Assembly (NCBI RefSeq): GCF_021173675.1
Contig: NZ_JAIHON010000010.1
Coordinates: forward strand, 62,001-126,000
Length of the DNA stretch: 64,000 bases
Reading direction: 5' to 3'
From: Streptomyces lincolnensis
GTDB lineage: Bacteria; Actinomycetota; Actinomycetes; Streptomycetales; Streptomycetaceae
Shown: positions 51,490-62,858 of the stretch, piece after piece
How positions within the stretch are numbered: position 1 is the first letter of the stretch
How the letters are laid out: the number at the start of each line of letters is the position of its first letter
The notes under the pieces: model-generated
Seen by the model: only the letters and a program-made list of their open reading frames with translations
Database searches by the model: none
Told to the model about the DNA's origin: nothing
Program-made: the position numbers and the translations under genes

Positions 51490-52371
51490 TCAGTCGTGCG
51501 GGACGATCGCGACGGGGCACGGCACGTGGTGCAGAGCGGCGTGCGCGACCGGGCCGAGCTTCCAGGCCAGCGGGGACGGATGCCGCTTGCGGCCCAGTAC
51601 GGTCAGGGCACTGGGCGCGGAGGCCCTCAGCAGCACCTGGGCCGCCGGCCCCCTGGCCACGTGGTACACGACGTCGACAGCGGGGAACTTCTCCCGCCAC
51701 GGTGCCAGGGCCGCCGCGAGACGTGCCTGCTCGTCCACCTCGTAGCCCCCGTCGGCCTGCGCGGTGTGCGGATGGGTCACCAGGGACGACAGCGGCAGTG
51801 CCCGGACCGCGCGCACCCGCGCTCCCCGCGACTCGGCGGTGGTGAAGGCGAACTCCAGCAGCGGGTCGGTGGCCGGTCCGGCCTCGGGCACACCCACGAC
51901 GATCTCGTGCCGGTCGCCCTCCGTCGGGCGTCCCCAGCCGGTTTCCACGGCGGGATCACCGGCCCGCACCGTCACCGCGGGGCACCGGGTCAGGCCCAGG
52001 ACGTGCAGGCTGATGGAACCGAGCAGGAAGCTCGCCACGGAGCCCTGGCCGCGGGAGCCGAGGACCAGCAGGGAGGCGGTGTCACTGAGGTCCACCAGGA
52101 CCTTCGAGGCCGGGTCCGAGACCAGCTCCGTGGTCAGCGCCAGGTCCTCGTAACGGTGCAGCAGTTCGCTCTCCATGCGCTGCAGCACCTGTCCGCCGTA
52201 GCGCTGCTTGCTGAGGGCTTCCTGCGCGATGGGCACGTTGAGCGGCTGGGTGGTCCAGGAGTGCAGGAGCACGAGGGGCAGGCGGCGGCCCATGGCCTCG
52301 CGGGCCGCCCACCACGCGGCCGTCACGCTCGCGGGGGAGCCGTCGAGTCCGACGACGACAGGTCCGGTCAT
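51490..52371 (-). CDS. Tandem universal stress protein (USP)
   Basis: A 293-residue double USP heading the minus-strand metal ATPase-exporter operon. Domain 1 has GSRGQGSVASFLLGSI; domain 2 ends GRKRHPSPLAWKLGPV, degenerate. The ATG at 52371 has CGGAGG upstream. The metal ATPase starts 25 bp after its stop. Boxes at 52458 lie 87 bp upstream. Confidence 0.91.
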   Translation of the reverse strand: MTGPVVVGLDGSPASVTAAWWAAREAMGRRLPLVLLHSWTTQPLNVPIAQEALSKQRYGGQVLQRMESELLHRYEDLALTTELVSDPASKVLVDLSDTASLLVLGSRGQGSVASFLLGSISLHVLGLTRCPAVTVRAGDPAVETGWGRPTEGDRHEIVVGVPEAGPATDPLLEFAFTTAESRGARVRAVRALPLSSLVTHPHTAQADGGYEVDEQARLAAALAPWREKFPAVDVVYHVARGPAAQVLLRASAPSALTVLGRKRHPSPLAWKLGPVAHAALHHVPCPVAIVPHD

Positions 52372-52457
52372 GGCGCACCTCCGGTATCGGCGCGACGGAC
52401 GGGCGCCGCGCGCTTGCGTCCCACCTCCAGGCTGGTCGGCCCGCGGCCACCGGGGGA

Positions 52458-52492
52458 GGGCCGGACGGTGCGCTCTTGGGCCCGTATGGCCC
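52458..52492. promoter_or_regulatory. Paired DosR/OsdR-like boxes, 21 bp apart
   Basis: GGGCCGGACGGTGC (52458) and GGCCCGTATGGCCC (52479) have starts exactly 21 bp apart, between divergent USP genes. They are closer to the minus-strand gene (87 bp). Confidence 0.64.
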
Positions 52493-52542
52493 ACTGCGGC
52501 GCAGAGCCGGCGGGCGGAGGCTGGGGCGGTGCGAAGAGGGTT

Positions 52543-52556
52543 GGGCCGCCCGGTCC
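52543..52556. promoter_or_regulatory. DosR/OsdR-like box (rightward gene)
   Basis: GGGCCGCCCGGTCC matches 9 of 10 positions, 89 bp before the ATG of the plus-strand USP. Confidence 0.55.
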
Positions 52557-52645
52557 ACGGGCCGTACCCGGTCCCGGCCGACATGTGCCGCCGTGGGGAC
52601 GGAGACGTCCCGAGGCGGCTGGAGACGTGAAGGGGGAGGGCTGCC

Positions 52646-53427
52646 ATGAGTGGTCCGGTGGTGGTGGGAATCGACGGCTCGGCGTCGAGCCCGGCCGTGG
52701 TGGAGGCCGCGGCGCGGGCGGCCGAACGGCTGGGGACGGGCCTGCGGCTGGCGCACGCCCTCACCTGGTCCTCGGCACAGCTCCCGCCCGGCGTGCCGCC
52801 GTGGGACCCGGACGGCGGCGCGGCGCGCGTGCGGGTGACCGGGCCGCTGGCCGAGGCTGAGCGACGGGCCCGGCGGACCGCCCCGGGGGTGGACGTGACA
52901 CGGGAGGTACTGATCGGTGAGCCGGTGACCGTGCTGGAGTCTGAGGCGCGGACGGCCGTGCTCACCGTGGTGGGCGGTCACCGGGTGACCGGCCTCGCCG
53001 CCCGGCTGCGCGGATCCGTCGCCGGACAGCTGGCCGCCCGAGGCCGCTGCCCGGTGCTCGTGGTGCGGGGCAGGCCCGCGCCGACCGGTCCCGTGGTGCT
53101 GGCCGACGACACGTCACCGGCCGCCGCCGGGTTCGCCTTCGCCGAGGCCGCGCGACGCGGCACCGACCTGGTCGTGCTGCACCCGCGCACCACGACCGCA
53201 CGGTCCTGGACCGCACTGCGCGAGCGGTACCCCGACGTCCTGGTGCACGGCCGGCGCGTACGGGCCCGGACCGGGCGGGCTCTCGTCGCGGCGAGTTCCG
53301 GGGCCCAGCTCGTGGTGATCGAGGCCCGCCATCGGATCGCGGACGCCCTGCCGGGCGCGGCGGCCCGGACCCTCGTGGACCACGCGCACTGCCCCGTCGC
53401 CGTGATCCCGGCAGAAGGGGCGGGATC

Positions 53428-53440
<13 letters not shown>
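52646..53440 (+). CDS. Tandem universal stress protein (USP), divergent
   Basis: A 264-residue, shortened double USP. Domain 1 keeps VVVGIDGSASS and a partly preserved loop (GGHRVTGLAARLRGSV); domain 2 is short, starting at VVLADDTSPAA and ending ARHRIADALPGAAARTLVDHAHCPVAVIP, with no ATP loop. GGGGGAGG lies upstream of the ATG. The last 13 bases overlap the start of the cation ATPase gene, implying coupled translation. Confidence 0.88.
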
Positions 53441-56115
<2,675 letters not shown>

Positions 56116-56175
56116 GGCGAGGCCTTGAGGCGGGGTCCCGCGTCGGCGTCCGGACAACGGCCGTGCGCCGAGACA

Positions 56176-56213
56176 GGTCCGATCGGCCCTGCCGAGCAGG
56201 GGCCGGATGGCGC
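56176..56213. promoter_or_regulatory. DosR/OsdR-like boxes before the pyruvate formate-lyase operon
   Basis: GGTCCGATCGGCCC (56176) and GGGCCGGATGGCGC (56200) each match 9 of 10 positions. Their starts are 24 bp apart, wider than the usual 20-22. They end 100 bp before the ATG. Confidence 0.57.
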
Positions 56214-56313
56214 GGCGAGGTGATCCCGGTGGCCCTCCTCCCGGCGGCTGCGGGCGACGAGCATCGTAGGTGAAGCCGCTGCGGGCGGCGTGATGAGAGT
56301 TGCGGAGGCAGTG

Positions 56314-58590
56314 ATGACGATGGCACCCCACGCACAGGTGACCGAGGTCGGCGTGGACGCGCCCTTGCGGGCATGGCGCGGATTCGGCGGAGCGCACTGG
56401 CGCGACACCGTGGACGTGCGCGACTTCATCCAGGCCACCTACACGCCGTACGAGGGCGGCCCCGAGTTCCTGGCCGGCCCGACCGAGCGCACACGCGCCG
56501 TCTGGCGCAAGGTGAGCGCCCTGTTCCCCGAGGAGCGGCTCCACGGCATTCTCGACGTCGACACCGCCACCCCCTCGACGATCACCTCCCACGCCCCCGG
56601 CTACATCGACCGCGACCGCGAGCTGATCGTCGGCCTGCAGACCGACGCCCCGCTCAAGCGGGCGATCATGCCGAACGGCGGACTGCGCATGGTCGAGAAC
56701 GGGCTCAGGGCGTACGGATACCAGCCCGACCCCTTCGTCACCCGTGTCTTCGGCACCTACCGCAAGACCCACAACGACGGTGTCTTCGACGCCTACACCC
56801 CCGCGATGCGCGCCGCCCGCAAGGCCGGCATCATCACCGGCCTGCCCGACTCCTACGGCCGCGGCCGGATCATCGGCGACTACCGGCGCGTCGCCCTGTA
56901 CGGCACCGACCGCCTGATCGAGGCCAAGCGGGCCGAACAGGCACTCCTGGACGCGCGGCCCTCGACCGCGGACGTCATCCGCGACCGTGAGGAACTGGCC
57001 GAACAGATCCGCGCCCTCGGCGAACTCGCCCGGATGGCCGCCTCGTACGGCTGCGACGTCACCCGGCCCGCCGCCACCGCGCACGAGGCCGTGCAGTGGC
57101 TCTACCTCGGCTTCCTGGCGGCGGTGAAGGAGCAGAACGGCGCCGCGATGTCGCTGGGCCGCACCTCCACCTTCCTGGACGTCTACCTCCAGCGGGACCT
57201 GGACGAGGGGCGCATCGACGAGACCCGCGCCCAGGAGCTGATCGACGACTTCGTGATCAAGCTGCGGATCGTACGGTTCCTGCGCACCCCCGAGTACGAC
57301 GAGCTGTTCTCCGGCGACCCGACCTGGGTGACCGAGTCCATCGGAGGCATCGGCACCGACGGACGCCCGCTGGTCACCCGCACCTCCTTCCGCTTCCTGC
57401 AGACCCTGTACAACCTGGGTCCGGCACCCGAGCCCAACCTCACCGTCCTGTGGTCGCCCCGACTGCCGTCCGGCTTCAAGGAGTTCTGCGCCCAGGTGTC
57501 CATCGACACCAGCGCCATCCAGTACGAGTCCGACGACCTGATGCGTCCGCGCACCGGCGACGACACCGCGATCGCCTGCTGCGTCTCCGCGATGGCGGTG
57601 GGCAGGCAGATGCAGTTCTTCGGAGCGCGCGTCAACCTGGCCAAGGCGCTGCTGTACGCGGTCAACGGCGGCCGGGACGAGATGACCGGCGAGCAGGTCG
57701 GGCCCCAGACGCCCCCGCTGACGGGCGAGTACCTGGACTACGACGAGCTGACGGCGGCCTACGACAGGATGCTGGACTGGCTGGCCGGGACCTACGTCGA
57801 CGCGCTCAACGTCATCCATTACATGCACGACAAGTACGCCTACGAGCGCATCGAGATGGCCCTGCACGACCACCCCGTGCACCGCTTCATGGCCTGCGGC
57901 ATCGCCGGCCTGTCGGTCGCCGCGGACAGCCTGTCCGCCGTGAAACACGCGCGCGTGAAGGTCTTCCGGGACGCCACCGGACTCGCCGTCGACTTCCGCA
58001 CCGAGGGCGAGTTCCCGGCGTACGGCAACGACGACGACCGCGCCGACGGCATCGCCGTGGACCTGGTGGAGTCGTTCATGGCGAAGGTGCGCGAGCACCC
58101 CACCTACCGCGACGCGGAGCACACCCAGTCGGTGCTGACCATCACCTCCAACGTCGTCTACGGCAAGCACACGGGCAACACTCCCGACGGCCGGCGCGCC
58201 GGTGCTCCCTTCGCGCCCGGTGCCAACCCGATGAACGGCCGGGACCGGCACGGCATGGTCGCCTCCGCGCTGTCGGTGGCGAAGCTGCCGTACGAACAGG
58301 CCCGCGACGGCATCTCCCTCACCTCGACCGTCACACCCGAGGGACTCGGGCACGACCCGGCCGAACGCGCCGCGAACCTGGCCGGCATTCTCGACGCCCA
58401 CATGGGCGCGGGCGGTTTCCACATGAACGTCAACGTGCTGAGCCGGGCGACGCTCGAAGACGCCATGGAGCACCCGCAGAAGTATCCGGAACTGACGATC
58501 CGGGTCTCCGGATACGCCGTCAACTTCGTCCGCCTGACCCGCGAGCAGCAGCTCGACGTGATCAGCCGCACCTTCCACGGATCGCTGTGA
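56314..58590 (+). CDS. pflB: Pyruvate formate-lyase (formate C-acetyltransferase)
   Basis: A 758-residue glycyl-radical enzyme that splits pyruvate with CoA into acetyl-CoA and formate. The paired active-site cysteines are in DTAIACCVSAMAVG (near residue 420) and the glycyl-radical motif RVSGYAVNFVRL lies about 30 residues from the end; length matches the 760-residue E. coli enzyme. Other conserved stretches are EGGPEFLAGPTERT and GNTPDGRRAGAPFAPGANPMNGRD. ATG 56314 is favoured by GGAGG 5-6 nt upstream; GTG 56290 and ATG 56320 are alternatives. The activase gene overlaps its stop. The enzyme works only without oxygen, so its presence in a streptomycete-like genome is notable. Confidence 0.96.
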   Translation: MTMAPHAQVTEVGVDAPLRAWRGFGGAHWRDTVDVRDFIQATYTPYEGGPEFLAGPTERTRAVWRKVSALFPEERLHGILDVDTATPSTITSHAPGYIDRDRELIVGLQTDAPLKRAIMPNGGLRMVENGLRAYGYQPDPFVTRVFGTYRKTHNDGVFDAYTPAMRAARKAGIITGLPDSYGRGRIIGDYRRVALYGTDRLIEAKRAEQALLDARPSTADVIRDREELAEQIRALGELARMAASYGCDVTRPAATAHEAVQWLYLGFLAAVKEQNGAAMSLGRTSTFLDVYLQRDLDEGRIDETRAQELIDDFVIKLRIVRFLRTPEYDELFSGDPTWVTESIGGIGTDGRPLVTRTSFRFLQTLYNLGPAPEPNLTVLWSPRLPSGFKEFCAQVSIDTSAIQYESDDLMRPRTGDDTAIACCVSAMAVGRQMQFFGARVNLAKALLYAVNGGRDEMTGEQVGPQTPPLTGEYLDYDELTAAYDRMLDWLAGTYVDALNVIHYMHDKYAYERIEMALHDHPVHRFMACGIAGLSVAADSLSAVKHARVKVFRDATGLAVDFRTEGEFPAYGNDDDRADGIAVDLVESFMAKVREHPTYRDAEHTQSVLTITSNVVYGKHTGNTPDGRRAGAPFAPGANPMNGRDRHGMVASALSVAKLPYEQARDGISLTSTVTPEGLGHDPAERAANLAGILDAHMGAGGFHMNVNVLSRATLEDAMEHPQKYPELTIRVSGYAVNFVRLTREQQLDVISRTFHGSL

Positions 58591-59333
58591 ACACCGCGAC
58601 CGAGTCCCTGACGGGCCGGGTCCATTCCTGGGACCTGTCCACGGGAGTGGACGGCCCCGGCACCCGGTTCGTCCTCTTCCTCAGCGGCTGCCCGCTGCGC
58701 TGCCTGTACTGCGCCAACCCCGACACCTGGCACATGCGCGACGGCGAGGAGACGACCGTCGACGAGGTCGCGGCCCGCATCGAGCGCTACCGGGACGTCG
58801 TCACCACGGCGGGCGGGGGAGTGACGCTGACCGGTGGCGAGGCCCTGTTGCAGCCGGCGTTCACGGCCGCGGTCCTGCGCCGCTGCAAGGAGCTCGGCCT
58901 GCACACCGCGCTCGACACCTCCGGCTTCCTCGGCGCCCGCGCGAGCGACGACCTGCTCGCCGACACCGACCTGGTCCTGCTGGACATCAAGTCCTTCGAC
59001 GTGCGGACCTACCGGAAGCTGACCGGTGGCGAACTCTCCCCGACCCTCAACTTCGCCACCCGACTGGACCGGCTCGGTGTCCCGGTGTGGATCCGCTACG
59101 TCCTCGTGCCCGGCTGGACCGACGACCCACGGGCCGTCGACGGGCTCGGCGCGTTCCTGGCCGAACTGGGCAACGTCGACCGCGTGGACGTCCTGCCCTT
59201 CCACAAGCTCGGCGCCCACAAGTACGACGCCCTCGGCATCCCCTTCCCCCTGCACGACACCCCCGTGCCCGCCCCCGAGCTGACCGACCGGGTGCGTGAG
59301 CAGTTCCGGGAACACGGCCTGCGGGCGCTGTGA
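58587..59333 (+). CDS. pflA: Pyruvate formate-lyase-activating enzyme (radical SAM)
   Basis: A 248-residue radical-SAM activase that installs the glycyl radical in pyruvate formate-lyase. The [4Fe-4S] cluster motif is CPLRCLYCANPDTW (C-x3-C-x2-C, near residue 35); GGGVTLTGGEALLQP and DTSGFLGA follow. The GTG start overlaps the lyase stop (GTGA at 58587-58590), so the pair is translationally coupled as in other bacteria. Confidence 0.95.
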   Translation: MNTATESLTGRVHSWDLSTGVDGPGTRFVLFLSGCPLRCLYCANPDTWHMRDGEETTVDEVAARIERYRDVVTTAGGGVTLTGGEALLQPAFTAAVLRRCKELGLHTALDTSGFLGARASDDLLADTDLVLLDIKSFDVRTYRKLTGGELSPTLNFATRLDRLGVPVWIRYVLVPGWTDDPRAVDGLGAFLAELGNVDRVDVLPFHKLGAHKYDALGIPFPLHDTPVPAPELTDRVREQFREHGLRAL

Positions 59334-59377
59334 AGGACACCGCAGGTCGAACACGCAAGCACCGAGGAGCTGTTGAG

Positions 59378-60949
59378 ATGGCGAAGGCATATCTGGTGGG
59401 CAGTGGCATGGCGGCGCTGTCGGCGGCGGCGTTCCTGATCCGCGACGGCGGCTTCGACGGGACGGACATCCACCTCTTCGAGGAGCAGGAGCGGATCGGC
59501 GGCAGCCTGGACGCCGGCGGTACCCCGGAGACCGGCTACACCATGCGCGGCGGCCGGATGTTCGAGGCCGAGTACCGCTGCACCTATGACCTGTTGTCCG
59601 AGATCCCCTCCCTGGACGACCCGTCGGTGTCGGTCACTCAGGAGATCCTCGACGGCCACGAGGCCTTCGCCTGGGACGACATCTCACGGCTCGTGGACGA
59701 GAACGGCGAGATCGTCGACGTGACCTCGATGGGGTTCTCCGAGCGTGACCGGCTGGATGTGATGCGCTGCCTGGCCACGCCCGAGGGACGGCTGGACGGC
59801 AGGCGGATCACCGACTGCTTCACGGACCACTTCTTCACCACGAACTTCTGGTACATGTGGTGCACCACTTTCGCCTTCCAGCCCTGGCACAGCGCGATCG
59901 AGTTCCGCCGTTACCTCAAGCGGTTCATCCACCTGTTCCCCGGGTTCGCCACCATGTCGGGGATCCACCGCACCCGCTACAACCAGTACGACTCCATCGT
60001 CCGCCCGCTGCGGTCCTGGCTGGCCGAGCGGGGCGTGACCCTCCACACCGGCTGCGAGGTACGGGACCTCGCGCACGCCCCGGGGCACCGCCTGACCGTC
60101 GAGCGGGTCCTGCTGCGCCGAAACGGCCACGACGACGAGATCCGGATCTCTCCCGAGGACCTCGTCCTGGTCACCAACGGCTCGATGACGGACGCCTCCT
60201 GCCGCGGCTCCCACACCGAGGCGCCCGATCCTCGCGGCGTGCACCGCTCCGGCGCCTGGCTGCTGTGGCACCGCCTGTCACGGGGCCGGAAGGAATTCGG
60301 CAACCCCGCCGCGTTCGACAAGAACATCCCGGAGTCGCGGTGGGAGTCGTTCACCGTCACCGCCCACGATCCGGCGTTCGTCGACGCGATGGAGAAGCTC
60401 AGCGGGCGCGAGACGGGGCGGGGCGGGCTGATGACCTTCACCGCCTCCAACTGGCTGCTCACCATCGTGGTCAACCGCCAGCCCGTCTACCGCGACCAGC
60501 CCGAGGGGGTGTCGGTGTGGTGGGGCTACGGCCTCTTCCCCGACCGGCCGGGCAACCTCACCGGCAGGCCGATGACCGAGTGCTCCGGGCGCGAGATCCT
60601 CGAAGAGGTGCTGCACCACCTGCGGTTCGACGAGCATCTCGCGCGGCGCGTCCTGGCGGGCTCGACCGTCGTGCCGTGCCTGATGCCGTACATCACCAGC
60701 CAGTTCCTGGTCCGCCGGTACGGGGACCGGCCGCGGGTCGTGCCCCGGGGATCGGTGAACCTGGCGTTCGTCGGACAGTTCGCCGAGGTGCCGGACGACG
60801 TGGTCTTCACCGTCGAGTACTCGGTCCGCACCGCGTGGACGGCGGTCGCCGAACTGCTCGGCCTCGAACGGCGGCCGCCCGAGGTCTACAAGGGGCACCA
60901 CGACCCGCACGTGCTGAAAGAGGCCTTGGACACCATGCACCGCCACTGA
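59378..60949 (+). CDS. ohyA: Oleate hydratase
   Basis: A 523-residue FAD-dependent hydratase that adds water to the 9,10 double bond of oleic acid. The N-terminal dinucleotide fold is YLVGSGMAALSAAAFLI; family-typical stretches are LFEEQERIGGSLDAGG, GGRMFEAEYRCTYDLLSEIPSL, FWYMWCTTFAFQPWHSA, TNGSMTDAS and the C-terminal FVGQFAEVPDDVVFTVEYSVRTAW. GAGGAG lies 8 nt before the ATG. It sits 44 bp after the activase gene, so it may be in the same transcript; a link between membrane lipid change and anaerobic metabolism is inferred. Confidence 0.93.
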   Translation: MAKAYLVGSGMAALSAAAFLIRDGGFDGTDIHLFEEQERIGGSLDAGGTPETGYTMRGGRMFEAEYRCTYDLLSEIPSLDDPSVSVTQEILDGHEAFAWDDISRLVDENGEIVDVTSMGFSERDRLDVMRCLATPEGRLDGRRITDCFTDHFFTTNFWYMWCTTFAFQPWHSAIEFRRYLKRFIHLFPGFATMSGIHRTRYNQYDSIVRPLRSWLAERGVTLHTGCEVRDLAHAPGHRLTVERVLLRRNGHDDEIRISPEDLVLVTNGSMTDASCRGSHTEAPDPRGVHRSGAWLLWHRLSRGRKEFGNPAAFDKNIPESRWESFTVTAHDPAFVDAMEKLSGRETGRGGLMTFTASNWLLTIVVNRQPVYRDQPEGVSVWWGYGLFPDRPGNLTGRPMTECSGREILEEVLHHLRFDEHLARRVLAGSTVVPCLMPYITSQFLVRRYGDRPRVVPRGSVNLAFVGQFAEVPDDVVFTVEYSVRTAWTAVAELLGLERRPPEVYKGHHDPHVLKEALDTMHRH

Positions 60950-60989
60950 CCGCCGGGGGCGCCATCCGCGCAGACGCACGTCGGGCGGT

Positions 60990-61003
60990 GGGACATCGGG
61001 CAC
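60990..61003. promoter_or_regulatory. Weak DosR/OsdR-like box
   Basis: GGGACATCGGGCAC matches the general GGGAC-N4-GGCNC form and ends 56 bp before the SulP ATG. No partner copy is visible. Confidence 0.35.
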
Positions 61004-61059
61004 GATGATCCCGACCTCCGCGAAGGCGGACGCCGAGGATGCGCGGTGGAAGGAGTCCC

Positions 61060-62769
61060 ATGGCCCAGCAGCGGGGCGGGCACGCCCTGGGGTGGCGCCG
61101 TCTGACGCCCGGGATCGCCACTCTGGCCGGCTACGAACGCTCGTGGCTGCGGGGCGATCTGCTCGCCGGCGCGACGGTGGCCGCGTACCTGGTGCCGCAG
61201 GTGATGGCGTACGCGGTGGTGGCAGGCCTCCCGCCGGTCGTCGGCCTCTGGGCCATCCTGCCCGCGCTTGTCCTGTACGCGGTGCTGGGCTCCTCCCGGC
61301 TGCTGTCGGTCGGCCCGGAGTCCACGACCGCGCTGATGACGGCCACCGTGGTCGGCCCGCTCGCCGCGGGCGACCCGGGCCGGTACGCGGTGTTGGCGTC
61401 CGCCCTGGCGATCACCGTCGGCCTGCTGTGTGTCGTGGCCTGGGCGGCGCGGCTCGGCTTCGTCGCCGACCTGCTGTCCCGGCCGGTCCTGGTGGGCTAT
61501 CTGGCAGGCGTGGCCTGCATCATGATCGTGGACCAACTGCCCAAACTCACCGGGGTACGGACAACCGGGAGCGCCTTCTTCCCCCAGCTGTGGTCCTTCG
61601 TACGCCACCTGCCGCAGGCGCACCCGGCCACCGTGCTCTTCGCCGTCGCCGCGGTGGGCTTCGTCTTCGCCCTGCCCTACTTCTTCCGTGCCGTTCCCGC
61701 CCCACTGCTGCTGGTGGTGCTCGGCACGGCGGCCGTTGCCGTCCTCGACCTCGACGACCGGTACGGCATCAAGGTGATCGGCGAAGTGCCGTCCGGGCTG
61801 CCCAGATTCGCGCTGCCGGACCTGGGCGGACTGCCGCACCTGGTGCTGCCCGCGCTCGGCGTCCTCCTGGTCGGCTACACGGACGTCATCCTCACCGCAC
61901 GGGCCTTCGCCGACCGTACCGAGGGACAGGAACTCGACGCCAACCAGGAACTGCTGGGCCTGGGCGCCGCCAACCTGGGGTCGGGCCTGCTGCACGGCTT
62001 CCCCGTGAGCAGCAGCGCCAGCCGCACCGCGCTCGCGTCGTCGGCGGGCGCACGCAGCCAGGCGTACTCGCTCGTGGCCGGCGCGGCCGTGCTCGCCGTA
62101 CTGCTCCTCCTCAGCCCGCTGCTGACCCGCACACCGGCGGCCGTGCTGGGCGCGCTGGTGGTCTACGCCGCCGTCCGCATGGTGGATGTGGCGGGCTTCC
62201 GGCGCCTCGCGTCGTTCCGCCGGCGGGAGCTGTTGCTGGCACTTGGCTGCCTGGGCGGCGTACTGGCCCTGGACATCCTGTACGGCGTGCTGGTGGCCGT
62301 CGGCCTGTCGGTGGCCGAGTTGCTCACGCGGGTGGCCCGCCCGCACGACGCCGTGGAGGGGATCGTGCCGGGGGTGGCCGGCATGCACGACGTGGACGAC
62401 TACCCGCAGGCCCGCACCATCCCCGGTCTGCTCGTCTACCGCTACGACTCCCCGCTGTTCTTCGCCAACGCCGACAACTTCCGCCGCCGGGCGCTGGCCG
62501 CCGTGGACGAACAGACCGAGCCCGTCCGCTGGTTCGTCCTCAACACCGAGGCCAACGTGGAAGTCGACATCACGGCCCTGGACGCGGTCGACGAACTCCG
62601 CCGCGAACTGGCCCGTCGCCAGATCGTGTTCGCACTGGCCCGCGTCAAGCAGGACCTCCGGGACGACCTGAAGGCGTACGGCCTGGTGGACTCCGTCGGC
62701 GCGGATCTCGTCTTTCCGACCCTGCCGACCGCGGTGGCCGCCTACCGGGCGTGGCGCGACGACCGGTGA
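61060..62769 (+). CDS. SulP-family anion transporter with STAS domain
   Basis: A 569-residue membrane transporter. The SulP core begins GDLLAGATVAAYLVPQVMAYAVVAGLPPVVGLW and has VGPESTTALMTATVVGPLA and GLLHGFPVSSSASRTAL; 10-14 helices fill residues 30-425. The cytoplasmic STAS domain covers about 445-565 (FVLNTEANVEVDITALDAV). Family members carry sulfate, bicarbonate or dicarboxylates. Its place after the pyruvate formate-lyase genes raises the possibility of organic-anion transport, but this is unproven. AAGGAG lies 5 nt before the ATG. Confidence 0.92.
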   Translation: MAQQRGGHALGWRRLTPGIATLAGYERSWLRGDLLAGATVAAYLVPQVMAYAVVAGLPPVVGLWAILPALVLYAVLGSSRLLSVGPESTTALMTATVVGPLAAGDPGRYAVLASALAITVGLLCVVAWAARLGFVADLLSRPVLVGYLAGVACIMIVDQLPKLTGVRTTGSAFFPQLWSFVRHLPQAHPATVLFAVAAVGFVFALPYFFRAVPAPLLLVVLGTAAVAVLDLDDRYGIKVIGEVPSGLPRFALPDLGGLPHLVLPALGVLLVGYTDVILTARAFADRTEGQELDANQELLGLGAANLGSGLLHGFPVSSSASRTALASSAGARSQAYSLVAGAAVLAVLLLLSPLLTRTPAAVLGALVVYAAVRMVDVAGFRRLASFRRRELLLALGCLGGVLALDILYGVLVAVGLSVAELLTRVARPHDAVEGIVPGVAGMHDVDDYPQARTIPGLLVYRYDSPLFFANADNFRRRALAAVDEQTEPVRWFVLNTEANVEVDITALDAVDELRRELARRQIVFALARVKQDLRDDLKAYGLVDSVGADLVFPTLPTAVAAYRAWRDDR

Positions 62770-62858
62770 CGTGCGCCGCGTCGTGACGGCACGCCCCCGG
62801 CGTGACGAGCTGAGCCGTCCTGCCCTCCGCGAGGGGCTCCGTGCTGCCCGGCGCGAGG

